This document shows positions 1 to 11,524 of a stretch of 64,000 bases of DNA, one piece after another. Origin of the DNA: Pyropia haitanensis. Lineage: Eukaryota; Rhodophyta; Bangiophyceae; Bangiales; Bangiaceae. The notes beneath the pieces are model-generated. The model saw nothing but the letters and a program-made list of their open reading frames with translations, was not told where the DNA came from and ran no database searches. The stretch's first letter is position 1. Each line of letters opens with the position of its first letter. The stretch spans positions 7,497,340 to 7,561,339 of the forward strand of contig SDUX01000002.1 in the NCBI GenBank assembly GCA_008729055.1. Direction: 5' to 3'. The translations under genes were made by a program, and so were the position numbers.

Positions 1-3000
1 CCCTAGAACTACGCTCGGAAGCGTGCTGATGCCGAGCTGCTGGCCCATATCTCACGATTGCCAATCCTCGAAGAACCCTGAGACCACTCTCTTCTCTGAA
101 ATAGGTCACGTGTCCGTCTCCGCAACCTCATCTGTGCGTGAGCAATCTCTGATTCGATCGACAGATGCTCAAATAGTCGTAGATGGAAGGCCCTTGCCAC
201 GTCGAATGCGATTGGCCTCGACACGTGTTGCAGAGACACTTCCAAAATGTAGTAAAAAACCTGAACAACTGTTTTCGAGCGTTTGTGTAGACCTGAACGT
301 ACCGCGCGGACGTCATGGCCGGCTTCAGTGAGTCCTACTGGCGCCTCTGCTTGGAAGGTGACGAGTTTTGCATGCAGAGGCTTCGAGAGCCACATAGATT
401 GGGTTGCCGAGGGGGTGCACGCGGTCACTTCTCTCGGCTTGGACACGATGTGTTGTCCTGTACCAACATCAACATCCGCAGTTGCACGAACAGGACTGGC
501 GATCATTGTCGCGTTCATACCGCTGCAGCATTGATCCAGACAGGGTTACGTGCGTGATGGTGGCGGGCGTATCAGAGCAGCCCGCGTCGTGGCTTCTGTG
601 TTGGCAAACGAACTCGAACCACTCGGAACAAGGAGTTGCAAGTGGTACACCAGATGACGAGGTCACGACTACTGGCTGACTGGACCCTGTGACACGGAAT
701 CGGGCCACATAGCGGCAACGTATGCATAAAGCATCCATTGATTGCACTGATGCTAGGCGATCCCCGCGCACGAGCACTCCCCGTTGCCGCGGCGCGCTTC
801 CGCACAGTATTCCATTGTGTGAAGCGTTAATGTGATGTGACAATAATCTGTCCTCGTGTGCGCGGCAAGAGTCTGCATACCCCGACGTCCGCCCTGCACG
901 CGCTTGTTTTCACTGCAAGCATGCGGTGCCAGGTGCCACTTCGTTCGCACCATGAAGAAGCTCTGGTTCCCAGGCCACAGTCTGACTTCAATTGTCAAAT
1001 GTACTGAAGATTCCAGCATTTCAACGCTACAAGATGATACTTACCGAATCCTCGTTGCACGTCAGTCGCTTGCCCAATCTTCGCTCTTTTCCATCCTTCC
1101 CGCACTCCCCCCGCCAGCGGCGTCCGCGTTCACACGCGCCCTCGGCTGCGCCGAGCGGAGGTTACCAAAACGAGACCGCCACCGGGGCCAGCGCACAACC
1201 GCCACGACTGTCCCGCGACCAGTGGTGTGACCAATAGCGTAGTCGTCACGAGCAGGCGCGCGTGCGCCCCGCCAGCTGTGCGACCGCCGCGTCGGCTGCG
1301 AGCCATCAAGAGCTCACCTGTTCTAGCAGACACTACCCTCGTGCGTCGGAGCCTCAGGATGCCCGTCTCGTCAAAGCCGGCCGGCCGCCTCGATCGCGGG
1401 GCGTGGGCTGTGTGCGGGATGATGGGCGTCAGACCCCCGACCGCGGCCGCGCTGTCGCCACCCAGCCTGCGCCGCGGCAGCAACGGCCGGCTGGCCTACG
1501 CGGCCGCAGGGTATCGCACCTCGTGGCCCGTTCCCTGGGGTCGATCGCTTCCGCTGCGTCAGGACAAGGGACATCAACCTCTACCAGTTAAGCAATGCGA
1601 GTGTCGACGTGAGAGGCGGGGCCCCAGCCGGCACGGGGCGGGCTCTTCGTACGAGGGCCTCTGACGCCAGTCGGTCTGCATCACGGCCCGCGTCGCCCCA
1701 CCGGCCGCGTGGTGGCGCGGACGGGTCGGCCGCCTAGGGAACCGACCAGCGACGGCCGGCGCCTTCCCCACCTGCGGGGAGCTGTACGCCGGTAGCTTGG
1801 GCCGACCTCAGCACACCGAGCCAGGACGTGGGCCCCGTCCCCAATAACCGTCCGCCGGCCGCCCGGCCGGCCGTTGCCCTCCGCGGTCGCGGCCGCGGCG
1901 GCCACGCGCCCGGCGGCGCGGCTGTCGGCCGCCGCCGCCGCCGCTGCCGCCGCCGCCGCGACGGACACGGCTGCGCGCGCCCCGCGTGCACGCGCGTGCG
2001 CGCACGCGCGCCCGCGCGGTCGCCGCGAGCGTGGCGGCGCGGCGCCCACCAGCCGCGCGCCAGCCGCGGCCGGCGTGCGACGTCGCTCGCCCCCGACCAC
2101 GGGGCGCGGCGCGGGCGGGGCGAGGCGGGGCGGGGCGGGGCTGCGCAGGGGGCGCGTGCGGGCGGGATGGACCTCGAACCCTCCCCCCTCCCGCCCTCTT
2201 CCCCCCCCTCGCCGGCCGCCGCCGTCAGCGTCTCGCCCCGTGGCCACGCGGGTGGCGTGGATGCGTTTGTGTTTCCTTTCACCCTGGCAGCCACGCGTGG
2301 GCGGAGAGGGGAGGGGGGGGGGCGTGCGCAGCCGCCGCCCCCCCCTTTCCTACGTCGTGGGGGCTGTGCCAGGAGAGCTGGTGAGGCATGGCAGAGCCAC
2401 TCGTAAAGCTGCCAGACCGGCGGCGGGGCGCACCACCCCCCCACCCTCCCTCCACCGTCTCCTCCTCCCGCCGACGCTGCCGCCGCCGCCACCGGTACAG
2501 CCCCCACAGGGACTGCCACGTCTCGTAGCGGGGGCGGGCGGTCACCCCACCGCCACCCCCCCCCCCCCGCGGCCACGTCCGCACGCCGTCGCGACCGCGC
2601 CGCTCCCCCGCCCCGGCACCCGTTCCGTCCGCGGGGTCCTCTCCGCGGTTGCAGGTACTACCTCTGTGCGAGGCCTTGCCTTGGGACCAGCCGTCGCCCC
2701 AAAGGGCGCCCCCGCCGGCCGGGCGCCCCCCCGGCCCCCCACCCTGGCCGTTGGCCGGGCAAGCAACGTCAGGCGTGCCGTATCCCTCCCCCCGCCGCCC
2801 CCCCTCTCCTCCCACCCCCTCCCGCGCGCGCGCGCGCGCGCGCGCGCATCGAGGTGGTGCGCCCCGGCAGTGCGGCCGTCAGCGCGCCGCCGCCGCCGTC
2901 CACCACCGACCCACCGCCGCGGTCGTCGCGTACTGGTCGTCGCCGAACGGAGCCTGGCACGGCCACCTAAGCCGGACAGGGGATCCATCGTGCCGCGCAA

Positions 3001-3308
3001 GGCCCTCGCCGCTCCCCAACGCTGCCCACTACCGCTACGACGACGGACGTTGAGGGCGCTCGGCGGCAAACGGGTCCGCCCACCCTGGACAGTACCCGCT
3101 TTCATCCTCACTGCGAACGACCAACGGGGCTGCGGCCAGCCGGTGGCGCTGCGCCGAGCTCCGCGCCGCCGCCGCACGGGGGGGTGCGTGCACCCCCACC
3201 CGAGAGCCTAGGACCCGTCCACCGGGCACGCCGCACGCTCCTCCCCCCCCCCTGCACTACCCGCTCCTCCCCCCTCACGCCGGCTGTCCTTGCACTGCGG
3301 CACCCCCA
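1..3308. other. Region without a recognisable gene
   Basis: The first ~1.7 kb has ordinary composition and only short unconvincing open frames. From about 1.7 kb the sequence becomes strongly GC-rich, and long open frames appear in several phases on both strands with Arg/Ala/Pro/Gly-only translations. That is a composition effect, not coding evidence. No conserved domain, tRNA or rRNA was recognised. The last few hundred bases are probably upstream sequence of the bZIP gene that starts at 3309. Confidence 0.5.
2823..2847. repeat. (CG)n dinucleotide run
   Basis: Uninterrupted CG dinucleotides of about 25 bases, visible directly. Alternating CG of this length can adopt Z-DNA and is prone to length change. 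Confidence 0.9.
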
Positions 3309-3561
3309 ATGGCAAGCCCGCCCGTCACGGCCGGCACCTCCTCCCCCCTCCCCCCGCCCCCGCCGCCACCGCCGCCGCCTCACCCCCGTGGCACCGCCGC
3401 CGCCGCCGCCGCCGCTACCGCGACGGCGCCGTGTGCCGGCGCGCCGGGCGCCTACCGGTACCTGCCGCCGCCCGCCCTACGGGCGGTGCCGCCGCACCCG
3501 CTGCTCCGGGTGCGGCCGCCTTGTGCCGGGGGGGACGCCCCCGGCGCGGGTATCCATGGAA

Positions 3562-3611
<50 letters not shown>

Positions 3612-3905
3612 GGTGGCGGTGGTGGCGGAAGCGGCGGTGGCAGCGGTGGCGGCGGTGACGGTGGCCACGGCAGCGGCAGCGGCAGTGGGCGGGGAAGAGA
3701 GGGGGGCGGGGGTGCCGCGGGTGCCGCCCACTACCACCACCTGTCTCCTAGCACATCGTCTGGGGCGCACCACGCGTCTCCCGGCGGCGTGTCGGGCGCC
3801 CAGCAGTACCCCCCGCCCCTCTTCCACGCCAACAATGCCAACGGCAACGGCCATGACTACGCCCACGGGCACGGGCACGGGCACGGGCACGGGCACGGGC
3901 ACGGG

Positions 3906-3936
<31 letters not shown>

Positions 3937-4164
3937 ACGGCAACGGCAACGGCCATGCCCCCCCCCCCCCCCCCCCCCCCACCCCCCCCCCCCACGCCAC
4001 CACCCAACCAGGCGTCCGCTTCCCCCCCCCCCCGCCCCCGCCGGCGCCCCCGACCGGCCCGCCGCCGACGCCCGCGGCCGCGGCCGCTGGCGGCTACCCG
4101 CCCGCCCGGCGGTGGCGCCGCTGCGGCTGGCACCGTTTGGGGAGGTCCACGCCGCCGCCGCCGC

Positions 4165-4206
<42 letters not shown>

Positions 4207-4454
4207 GGCGGGTACGGCCGGCGGCGGCGGCGGTGGGGGTGGGGGTGGGGGTGGGGGTGGAGGTGGGGGTGGGGGTGGTGGCGGCGCCACTGGCGGTGCC
4301 GGCAGCGCCGCCGAGCGGCCGGGCACCAGCCCCGTGGACGTGACCGCCGCGGCGTGCGTGTTTGGCGATGGCAGTGCCGGCGGCGTTGGCGGCATGGGCG
4401 CCGCCGCGGCGGGGCTGTTTCGCGGCCGCGGCCTGCTGCCACCGTCCACGAGCA

Positions 4455-4512
<58 letters not shown>

Positions 4513-4873
4513 TGTGCCGTCCACACCTGCCGCAATGGCGGTGACGGGAGCGCCCGCGTTTCCGTTGCGGGCGCCCGCCGCGGCGGCGGCGGTGGCCGGC
4601 CTGCCACCGATGGAAGCGGCGGCCGGCACGGCGCGGTCGTCTGCGACTGGCGGCGGCGGTGGGGCGGCCGCCGCGGATGGCGGCGCGGGGGGCGGCGGCC
4701 GCCACGTGGCGGCGCGCCCACCGCAGCCGCCGCCCGCGGCGGGCGCCGGCGGCGGCGCGCCGCCGCTGCCGCCGCCCCTGTCGGCCGCCTCGGCCGACGA
4801 CGCGTCCGCGGCCGCGTCGGCGCCGCCGGGGGGGGGGGGCGCCGCCACTGGTGGGGGGGGTGCCGCCGCGGGC

Positions 4874-4908
<35 letters not shown>

Positions 4909-5114
4909 TGCCGCCGCTGCCGCCACCGCCGCCGCCGCCGCCGCCGGCCGTTTCCCCGTTGGCATGGGCGGCGGGCGGGCAGAGGCGCCCGCCGCGTCGC
5001 CGGCAGGCGCCGTGACGCTGACGGGCGGGGGCCACCGGGGGGGGGGGATGACCGGGAGGTCGGCACTTGGGGGGGAAGAGGGGGGGGGGGGGGGGGTGGC
5101 GCTGACGTTGGCCC

Positions 5115-5157
<43 letters not shown>

Positions 5158-5274
5158 GGCATTGGCGGTGGAAGCGGTGGCGGCGGTGGCGGCGGTGGCG
5201 GTGTCCCGAGGAGCGCGGCGGTGGGTGTTGGCGGCGACGGCGGCGGCGGTGGAGGTGGCGGCGGCGGTGGCATT

Positions 5275-5339
<65 letters not shown>

Positions 5340-5550
5340 GGTGGACGGCGCTGGCCGCCGCATCCACCGCGCGGAGCTGCTCACCGCGCTCACCGCCGCC
5401 GGCGCGCCGACCGGCGCGGCCGCCGCGGCGGCGGCGGCCCTCGAGCTCGCCAACGACGACGTCAAGCGGCGGCGCGCCGCCACCGACGCGGCCGCCGCCG
5501 CCGCTGCCGCCACCGGCACCGCCGCTGCCACTGTTTCCGGCGGTGGTGGC

Positions 5551-5590
<40 letters not shown>

Positions 5591-7551
5591 TCGTCGGCAG
5601 CGGCGGCTCGGCGGGGGTGGCCACCACTGGCGGTCCGCGCCCCCCCCCTCCCCCCCCCCCCCCACCCCCCCCCCCCCCCCCCCAACCACCCACCAGCCCC
5701 GCCGATATGGCGGCGATGGCGCTCGTCGAGAAGCGCCGCCAGAACCGCGAGTCCGCCAAGCGCTTCCGGCGCGTCCAAAAGGAGCGCTCCGCCGCCAAGG
5801 AGGCGGCGCTCGCCGAGTCGGCGGCCGCCCTCGACGCGACGCGCGGCGCGCTCGCGGCGGAGCGGCGGAACAGCGCGGCACTCGCGGCGGCGCTGCGGCG
5901 GTCGGAAGCGGCGGTCGCGGCGTACCGGGCGGCGGCGTGTGTGTGTGGGGCGGTGGCGTACGTGGGGCGGCGTGTGGGGGGGGGGGGGTGGGGCTGCCGC
6001 CGGGGGGAGTGGGGGGGGGGGGTTTGTGGGGGGGGGGGGGGGGGGTTGGGCGTCGTCGCGGGGGGAGGAGGGCCGGCTGGGGGGGGGGGGGGGGGGTCCG
6101 CACGCCGCGAGTGGCCACCCCCAGGGGCCGCCCCACCCCATGGACGCGCGTGGTCAGGGCGGCGGCAGCGGCATGGGCGCGGGGGGAGGTATGGCTGGCG
6201 CCACGCTCGGCGGTGGCGTCGGCACCGCCGCCGCCGCCGCCACCACCACCGCCGCGGTCGGCGTGGCTGGCGACTGGCGTCCCGCCGCGGCGCCACACCG
6301 CAAGCGCGTCCGCGACGCGATGGCCATCTCGAGCCTCCTCTCCACCGATGCGGCTGCCGACGCACAGCCGCCGCAGCGGCGGCCACCACCAGCGGCCGGC
6401 AGCGCCGGCGGCGGCAGCTTTGGCAGCAGTTTTGGCGGCGGCAGCGTCGGCGGCGGCGGCAGCGTCGGTGGGGGCGGCAGCCTCGGCGGCGGCGGGGGCA
6501 GCCTCGGCGGTGGTGGCGGCGGCGGCGGGGGCAGCCTCGGCGGTGGTGGCAGCTTTGGCGGCGGCGGCGGCGGCGGCAGCCTCGGCGGTGGTGGCGGCGG
6601 CGGCAGCGGCGGCGGCGGCGGCGGCCACGTTGGCGACGTGCGGTACGTGCTTCCCCCCTTTGCGTCCCCCCCCCCCCCGCCCCCCCCACCCCCTCCCTCC
6701 CATCCTCCTCCCCCCCCCCCCCACCCCTCCCACCCCCCGCTCCCCCTCCCCCACCCCGCCCCGCCGCCCTCCACGCCGCCGAGGCCACCGCCGCCGCGGC
6801 GGTCGCGGCGCACCTGGGCGCCGCGGCGGCGCCGACGCGCGGCGGCGGCGGTGGCGGCGGCCACCCCGCGGCCTTCCCCGTCGCGACGGCGCTGCTGCTG
6901 TCGGGCCCGGCGGGGGCGGTGGTCGCCGCACGGCGGGGGGGGGGGGCGGGCTGCCGGCTCGCGCCGGTCGAGCCAGGGTCGGCGTGGCCCGCCGCGACGG
7001 TCGCGGAGCCGCCCGCGGGGAGCGGGGGGTGGGGGGGGGGGGGAATGGGGGGAATGGGAGGGGTGGGGGGGTGGGGGGGGCCGCCGCCGCCGCTGCCGCA
7101 GCCGCCGCCGCCGCCGCCGGTGGGGTGGCGGGCGGTGGCGGCGGCGGCGGCGGCGGCACCCCCCCCCGGGCTCCCCCCTCCCCACCGCCTCGCCGCCGCG
7201 GCGGCGGCGGCGGCGGCGGCGGTCGTGGCGGCGGCGGCGGCAACGCCCGCCGCGGCGGCAACCGCCGCCGCCACCGCCGCGCTCGTCGCGGTGGCCCGCC
7301 GCGGCCGTGGCGCCGTCGCGGTGACCGAGCCGTACCTCGCCGCGGCGGTGCCGCCACCCGCCGGCAGTGGTGGCGGCGGCGGCGACGTGGCAGACGGTGG
7401 TGGCGGTCGGGGGGCGGAGGGGGGGGGGGGGGGGGGCGCCGCCGGGGGGGGGGGGGGGGGGGCGCCGCCGCCCGTGCCGGTCGTTGCCGGCCTCGTGGCG
7501 CTCGCCGACGGCTACGTGCTTGTTGTTGAGTTCTTGATGCCCTACCGGTGA
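3309..7551 (+). CDS. bZIP transcription factor, low-complexity (paralogue A; frames broken at homopolymers)
   Basis: Probable nuclear DNA-binding protein. The basic region lies at about 5719-5800 and reads KRRQNRESAKRFRRVQKER, with the N-x7-R/K bZIP signature, followed by an Ala/Leu-rich helix. Two further motifs are shared with the gene at 46.9-49.0 kb: SPVDV-x-AA near 4327-4350, and RKRVRDAMAISSLLS near 6300-6344. The rest is Gly, Pro, Ala and a Gly-His repeat. The chosen ATG at 3309 opens an MASPPVTAG frame; the locus ends VVEFLMPYR-stop at 7551. No single frame spans it. The apparent path is frame 3 to ~4.0 kb, frame 2 to ~5.06 kb, frame 1 through the bZIP to 5.96 kb, frame 2 to 6.64 kb, then frame 1. 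Most changes sit at poly-G/C runs. GTACGT sites at ~5957 and ~6641 could instead be intron donors. The exact CDS is not resolved. Confidence 0.7.
3864..3934 (+). repeat. (CACGGG)n hexanucleotide repeat encoding Gly-His
   Basis: About twelve tandem copies of a 6-base unit inside the first bZIP gene. In the likely frame it encodes alternating Gly-His. Such a stretch may be length-polymorphic and can bind metal ions. Confidence 0.9.
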
Positions 7552-9506
7552 CGGGGGGGCGCGCGGGGCGCGGGGGGCGGGGGCGCCTGCCCTCCCTTCC
7601 CCCCCCCCCCCCCCGCCCCACTCTCAAGACTCATCATGCACACACTCCACGGCAAAGCCCCCCCCCCGCCCGCCCCCCTCCCCCATCCCCCTCCTACGGC
7701 ATGCTCCGCCGCCACCCCCGCCGCCACCGCTCCCATCCCCCCCCCTCGCCACCCCCGTCCGCCGTCCACTCCCCCCAACCCCCCTCTCCCTGGCTGGCGC
7801 CCGTTCGTTCTTGTTGTGTTGCTGTTTGCGCCGCCACCTTGACGGGCGGCGGACCACCAGTTTTGGATCCCGCACGCCGCCGCCGCGCGTCGCGAGTCGC
7901 GGTGCGGCTGCCGCGGGGTCCGTGGCGGGCGGCAGCGGGATGAGGCGCGGCGGCGGCGGCGGCACGCAGGGAGCAGCCGGCCGAGGCGTGGCAGGTGGTC
8001 CCGTCGGCTCGGGGGGAAGGCCGGGCGATGGCCTGGGGGCGGCGCGCGCGCGGCGCGGCGGGGCGGCACCGTCAAGACCTGGAAAAGTAGACCAAAACCT
8101 CAAGACCAACGGCGAACAGGCCAAGCCGAGGCCCGGATGCGGCAGCCAACGGCGAGCCGGTCGTCCTCGCCGACGCGCTGTTCGTGGTCCCGGCGGTCAC
8201 GGGCACGTCGATTTTGGGCCACTGGTTGCCGCTGTGTGTCGCGGCGCCAAGATCTGAACCCGTCCCCTTGGCGCCTTCCGCTCCTGCCCACGCCGCCGGG
8301 TTTGGACAGCTTGGACCTGGCGAGCCGTGCCGGACGCGGCTGCTGTCACTGCTGCTGACGGCCCTGTTCTGCACAGGGTGCCACGCCGTGCGCCCTCTGT
8401 CCTCTGACCATGGGCGAAGGTGCGTTTGGTGGTTTTTGTTTTTGGTCATCTTCCATGCCTGCCAAGTCACTCAACCGATAGGGCCTGCTGGCATACGTCT
8501 GACTTGCTACCCCGTGAAGCGACTACACAGGAGGGCAGAGACCCACCAAGTGCACCAGCCAGAGTGGCAGCTTGCAGCGAGTCTGGTCCTACGAAGCACC
8601 ACCTGATCAGCCTTGTCAGCCTAGCGTCAAAACCCTACTCGTGTCTCTCTTGGGCATCGCTATGCTCCCCGTCCTGGGTGCCGCACGGAGGTCTAAGCCG
8701 CGGAGGTGTATCCGTTCTAACCCGCCAGACCGCTCGGAACTGGGCCTGACAAACATTGGCGTACTGGCCTACTCGAGTGGACAACGACGTCGAGCCCTGT
8801 TTCCGCGAGCATCACCGCCGTCGTCACCCAGCGGTCGTCGTGGAGGTGAGAGGGAAGCACTCGGAAGTTGAGAGCGTGTGACGCGCACAGGCAAGAGGGG
8901 GGCGGGAAGCAATGTGAGGATGAAAAAGCGAGAGAGTGCGGGGCGGGGGGGGGTGGAAGTGCGGCAAATTGGAGAGTGGGCGGGGGGGGGGGGGTCGACG
9001 GCGGGAAGAGAAGCGAGCAAGCAGGAGGGGGGACGACAGAGATGAGGAGATAAGCCGGGAAGGGTAGGGAGGAAAAAGGGGAGCGGGAGAAAGCGGGGAG
9101 GGCGGGAAAAAAATCGGTGGGGGCGGGAACAAAAAACGGGGGGAGCGCGCGCGCGGAGGGATGGGGGCGCCGGGGGTGGGTAGGGAGGGGGGGTGGCGTC
9201 CCTGCAAGATCGAAAGCATCGGCGGGGCGCTCTTGAGGCGCGAGGGAAGGCGGATCAACCATGGATCCACAACAAGAACAAAAAAAAAAATGCGGGACCG
9301 TCTGGACAAACGACACAAAATAGACGACATCCCACCCACGTGCAGGACTGGGGCATAGCCCACCTCCCGCCTCCCCCCCCCCCCTCCTCCCGCAGTGCTG
9401 CCGACCCGCGGGGGCGGGCCCAGCGACAGCCTGGGCCGCGCACCCGCAAAACAAAAAGTGGCGGGGCCGCCCCCCCCCCCCCCGCCCCCCACGCCGCGCT
9501 GCCGCC
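7552..9506. other. Intergenic region between convergent genes
   Basis: Separates the 3' end of the first bZIP gene (+) from the 3' end of the plastid GPAT gene (-). It begins with poly-C/poly-G-rich sequence and becomes purine-rich at 8.9-9.2 kb. No protein family, RNA gene or repeat unit was recognised; short open frames here have no supporting motif. Confidence 0.5.
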
Positions 9507-11021
9507 CTACTGCTCGTACCCGCCCAGTTGTGCGTAGGCCGCCTCGACAGCGTCTTGCACGGCGGCCGCACGGAGCCTTCTGCCCTCCTTCTTGTCCGCC
9601 ACCTGCTCGGCGGTCATGGCCGCCTCGACCGCCTCCCAGTCAATCTCCTCCCCGACCGCCAAGCCCACCCCCGTGTAGTCCACGATGCGCGCCTCGCCGA
9701 CGCCCACGTCGACCGTCTGCGGCGGCGGGAGGATGGCGTAGGTGGTCAACGCCATGGGATAAAAGTGGGAGGGCGTCCCGGACTTGGCCGCCGTCAGGCG
9801 CATCATCTCGACGGCGGCGGGGTCAAAGGGCGCCACCTCCACCCGCCCGCTGCTGGTGCACCGCCGGTCGCGCCCGCCCGACGGCGCAAACCACACCGCC
9901 GAGCCGCCCTCCTTGAACAGCCCCGCGGTCACGCCCGCGGTGACCCGGTTGTGCCGCACCTTGTCGTCCACCTGGTCGGGCACGTCCCGGATATGCTTCT
10001 TGGAGTAGACCGTCAGCATGTTAAAGCCGAGGGAAAAGGGCGCCGCCACCGAGTCCTCCCGCACCCGATCGCCAGCCATAAAGAGCATGCGCGCGCCGAG
10101 GTCCGCGGCGCCTTCCACCTTTGCGGCCACATTGGACAGCACCAGCGCGATGGCGTGAGGGTCCGCCTCGGACTGATGGTTGGCCAGGAAGATGACATTG
10201 TGTCCCGCGGCTTGGTGGCGCATCGCCTGCGCGAGCACCGGCGTGCCGAGCACCTGGGACTTCTGCAGGTTGACCATGGCAAGACAAAACTGAAGGCCAA
10301 ACGCGTAGTAATCAAAAGGTGACCGGACCGCCACGTGGTGAGGCTCAAACGCGGCGGGCGTGGCGGTCTGCGTGCGCACCAGCTCCAGCAGCGTCGAGAA
10401 GGTGTGGTCGGTAAAGGCGCGGGGGCTCCCAAACAGCTCCGCCACGGGCGGCGAGATGGCCGCCGCGGCAGCGTAGGAGGAGTGCCAGCCAACGAGGATG
10501 GCCGCCGCCGACGGGGGGATGCGGCCAGCCGCGGCATACGCGGCCACGCGGTCCACAAACGTGAGGCCATCGTCGGGGACGTCGGCGACAATGGCCCCTT
10601 GCGGGCAGGGCAGTTGGACCGCCACCGCTGGAGCGGCCGTCGTGGTGGCCGCGGCGACGCCGCCCGGCGCGGCCGACGACGTGGGCGCCACCGCACCGCC
10701 GCCGCCGCCGCCGCCACCGCCGCCACCACCGGCAGCGCCACCACCGTGGCCATTGCCGTCGCTCATCCCCACCACCCAGGTGGTACCGCCACCACGTTCC
10801 GCCACAGACGACGGCCGCAGCGGCGGCGGCAAGCCCGCCCAGCCCACAGCATGAGGTCTTGCCCCCGGTCGTGGCCGAGCCGCCGCCACCGCCGCCGTTC
10901 GGGGATGGTGGCGGTGGTGAGAGGCGCCACGCAGGGGACCCCGCCGCGCACGCCAGACCGACGCCCGTGGGGGGGCCGCGACGGGCACAGCAAACGCCGT
11001 GGCAGCGGCGGGGGAGGTCAT
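9507..11021 (-). CDS. ATS1: Plastid glycerol-3-phosphate acyltransferase (ATS1/GPAT type)
   Basis: Soluble stromal acyltransferase that moves an acyl group from acyl-ACP to the sn-1 position of glycerol-3-phosphate, the first step of plastid glycerolipid synthesis. The 504-residue single-exon product has the acyltransferase block NHQSEADP (281-288; the NHx4D catalytic motif) and the substrate-binding block FAPSGGRDRR (378-387), both characteristic of the plant ATS1 family, plus a conserved FYPMAL. Residues 1-90 form an Ala/Arg/Ser-rich leader with Phe10, so a plastid transit peptide is likely. The start at 11021 was chosen because it opens this leader; upstream in-frame sequence is unconvincing. 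A Gly run at about 98-109 lies between leader and mature domain. No intron is needed. It lies ~500 bases downstream of isopropylmalate dehydrogenase on the same strand. Confidence 0.92.
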   Translation of the reverse strand: MTSPAAATAFAVPVAAPPRASVWRARRGPLRGASHHRHHPRTAAVAAARPRPGARPHAVGWAGLPPPLRPSSVAERGGGTTWVVGMSDGNGHGGGAAGGGGGGGGGGGGAVAPTSSAAPGGVAAATTTAAPAVAVQLPCPQGAIVADVPDDGLTFVDRVAAYAAAGRIPPSAAAILVGWHSSYAAAAAISPPVAELFGSPRAFTDHTFSTLLELVRTQTATPAAFEPHHVAVRSPFDYYAFGLQFCLAMVNLQKSQVLGTPVLAQAMRHQAAGHNVIFLANHQSEADPHAIALVLSNVAAKVEGAADLGARMLFMAGDRVREDSVAAPFSLGFNMLTVYSKKHIRDVPDQVDDKVRHNRVTAGVTAGLFKEGGSAVWFAPSGGRDRRCTSSGRVEVAPFDPAAVEMMRLTAAKSGTPSHFYPMALTTYAILPPPQTVDVGVGEARIVDYTGVGLAVGEEIDWEAVEAAMTAEQVADKKEGRRLRAAAVQDAVEAAYAQLGGYEQ

Positions 11022-11524
11022 CGTGACGGCACGGCCAGTACCAAGAGGACGCTGCCGGCAGCCAGAGTCGCCACTACCGCGGGAGACCGGAGAGGCACGG
11101 CGGGAGGGGTCTGTGGCTGGCATTGGCAGCGGTCGCGCGCCGCACCGATGGACGCGCGCCTGCGAGCGCCCAAGCCCACACGTTGGGGGGGCTCGCTGGC
11201 CGGGACTTAGCAGGTGCTCCGAACCGGTGTGTGGCCCCTGATCAAGGCTTGGGACAGAAGTTGGACAACTCGGATACAAGAAATTGGTGGTCTTTGGTCG
11301 AGCCCCGCACCCGCGTCAAGTACGTCGGCCACCAAGACACAGCGTGGATTTCGTAGACGGGAACGAAAAGAGAAAAACGGGGAAGTGGGGGGGGGGGGGA
11401 AGCCGCGAAGCAGGGTAACGCAAAGGACGGAGAAGCCGACTGTACAGCAGACAGCGCGGCTCCTCCAAAACAAAAGGAAAAACGCAAGCACATCTACACT
11501 ACAACCGCCACAGCGGGGACTGCT
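11022..11524. other. Spacer between two minus-strand genes
   Basis: About 500 bases between the start of GPAT (11021) and the stop of the isopropylmalate dehydrogenase gene (11525). It must hold the GPAT promoter and 5' leader and the upstream gene's 3' UTR. No TATA element or terminator motif stands out. Confidence 0.5.

Noticed and set aside
1874..3211. 445-codon open frame (+)
   Set aside because: Translation is Ala/Arg/Pro/Gly only, and equally long frames exist on the other strand; no motif.
3477..7274. 1265-codon open frame on the minus strand across the first bZIP gene
   Set aside because: It is the shadow of CGG/CCG repeats. The plus strand carries the bZIP basic region and the motifs shared with the paralogue.
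9281..9291. A run considered as a retroposed poly-A tail
   Set aside because: Short, with no target duplication and no adjacent intron-less gene copy.
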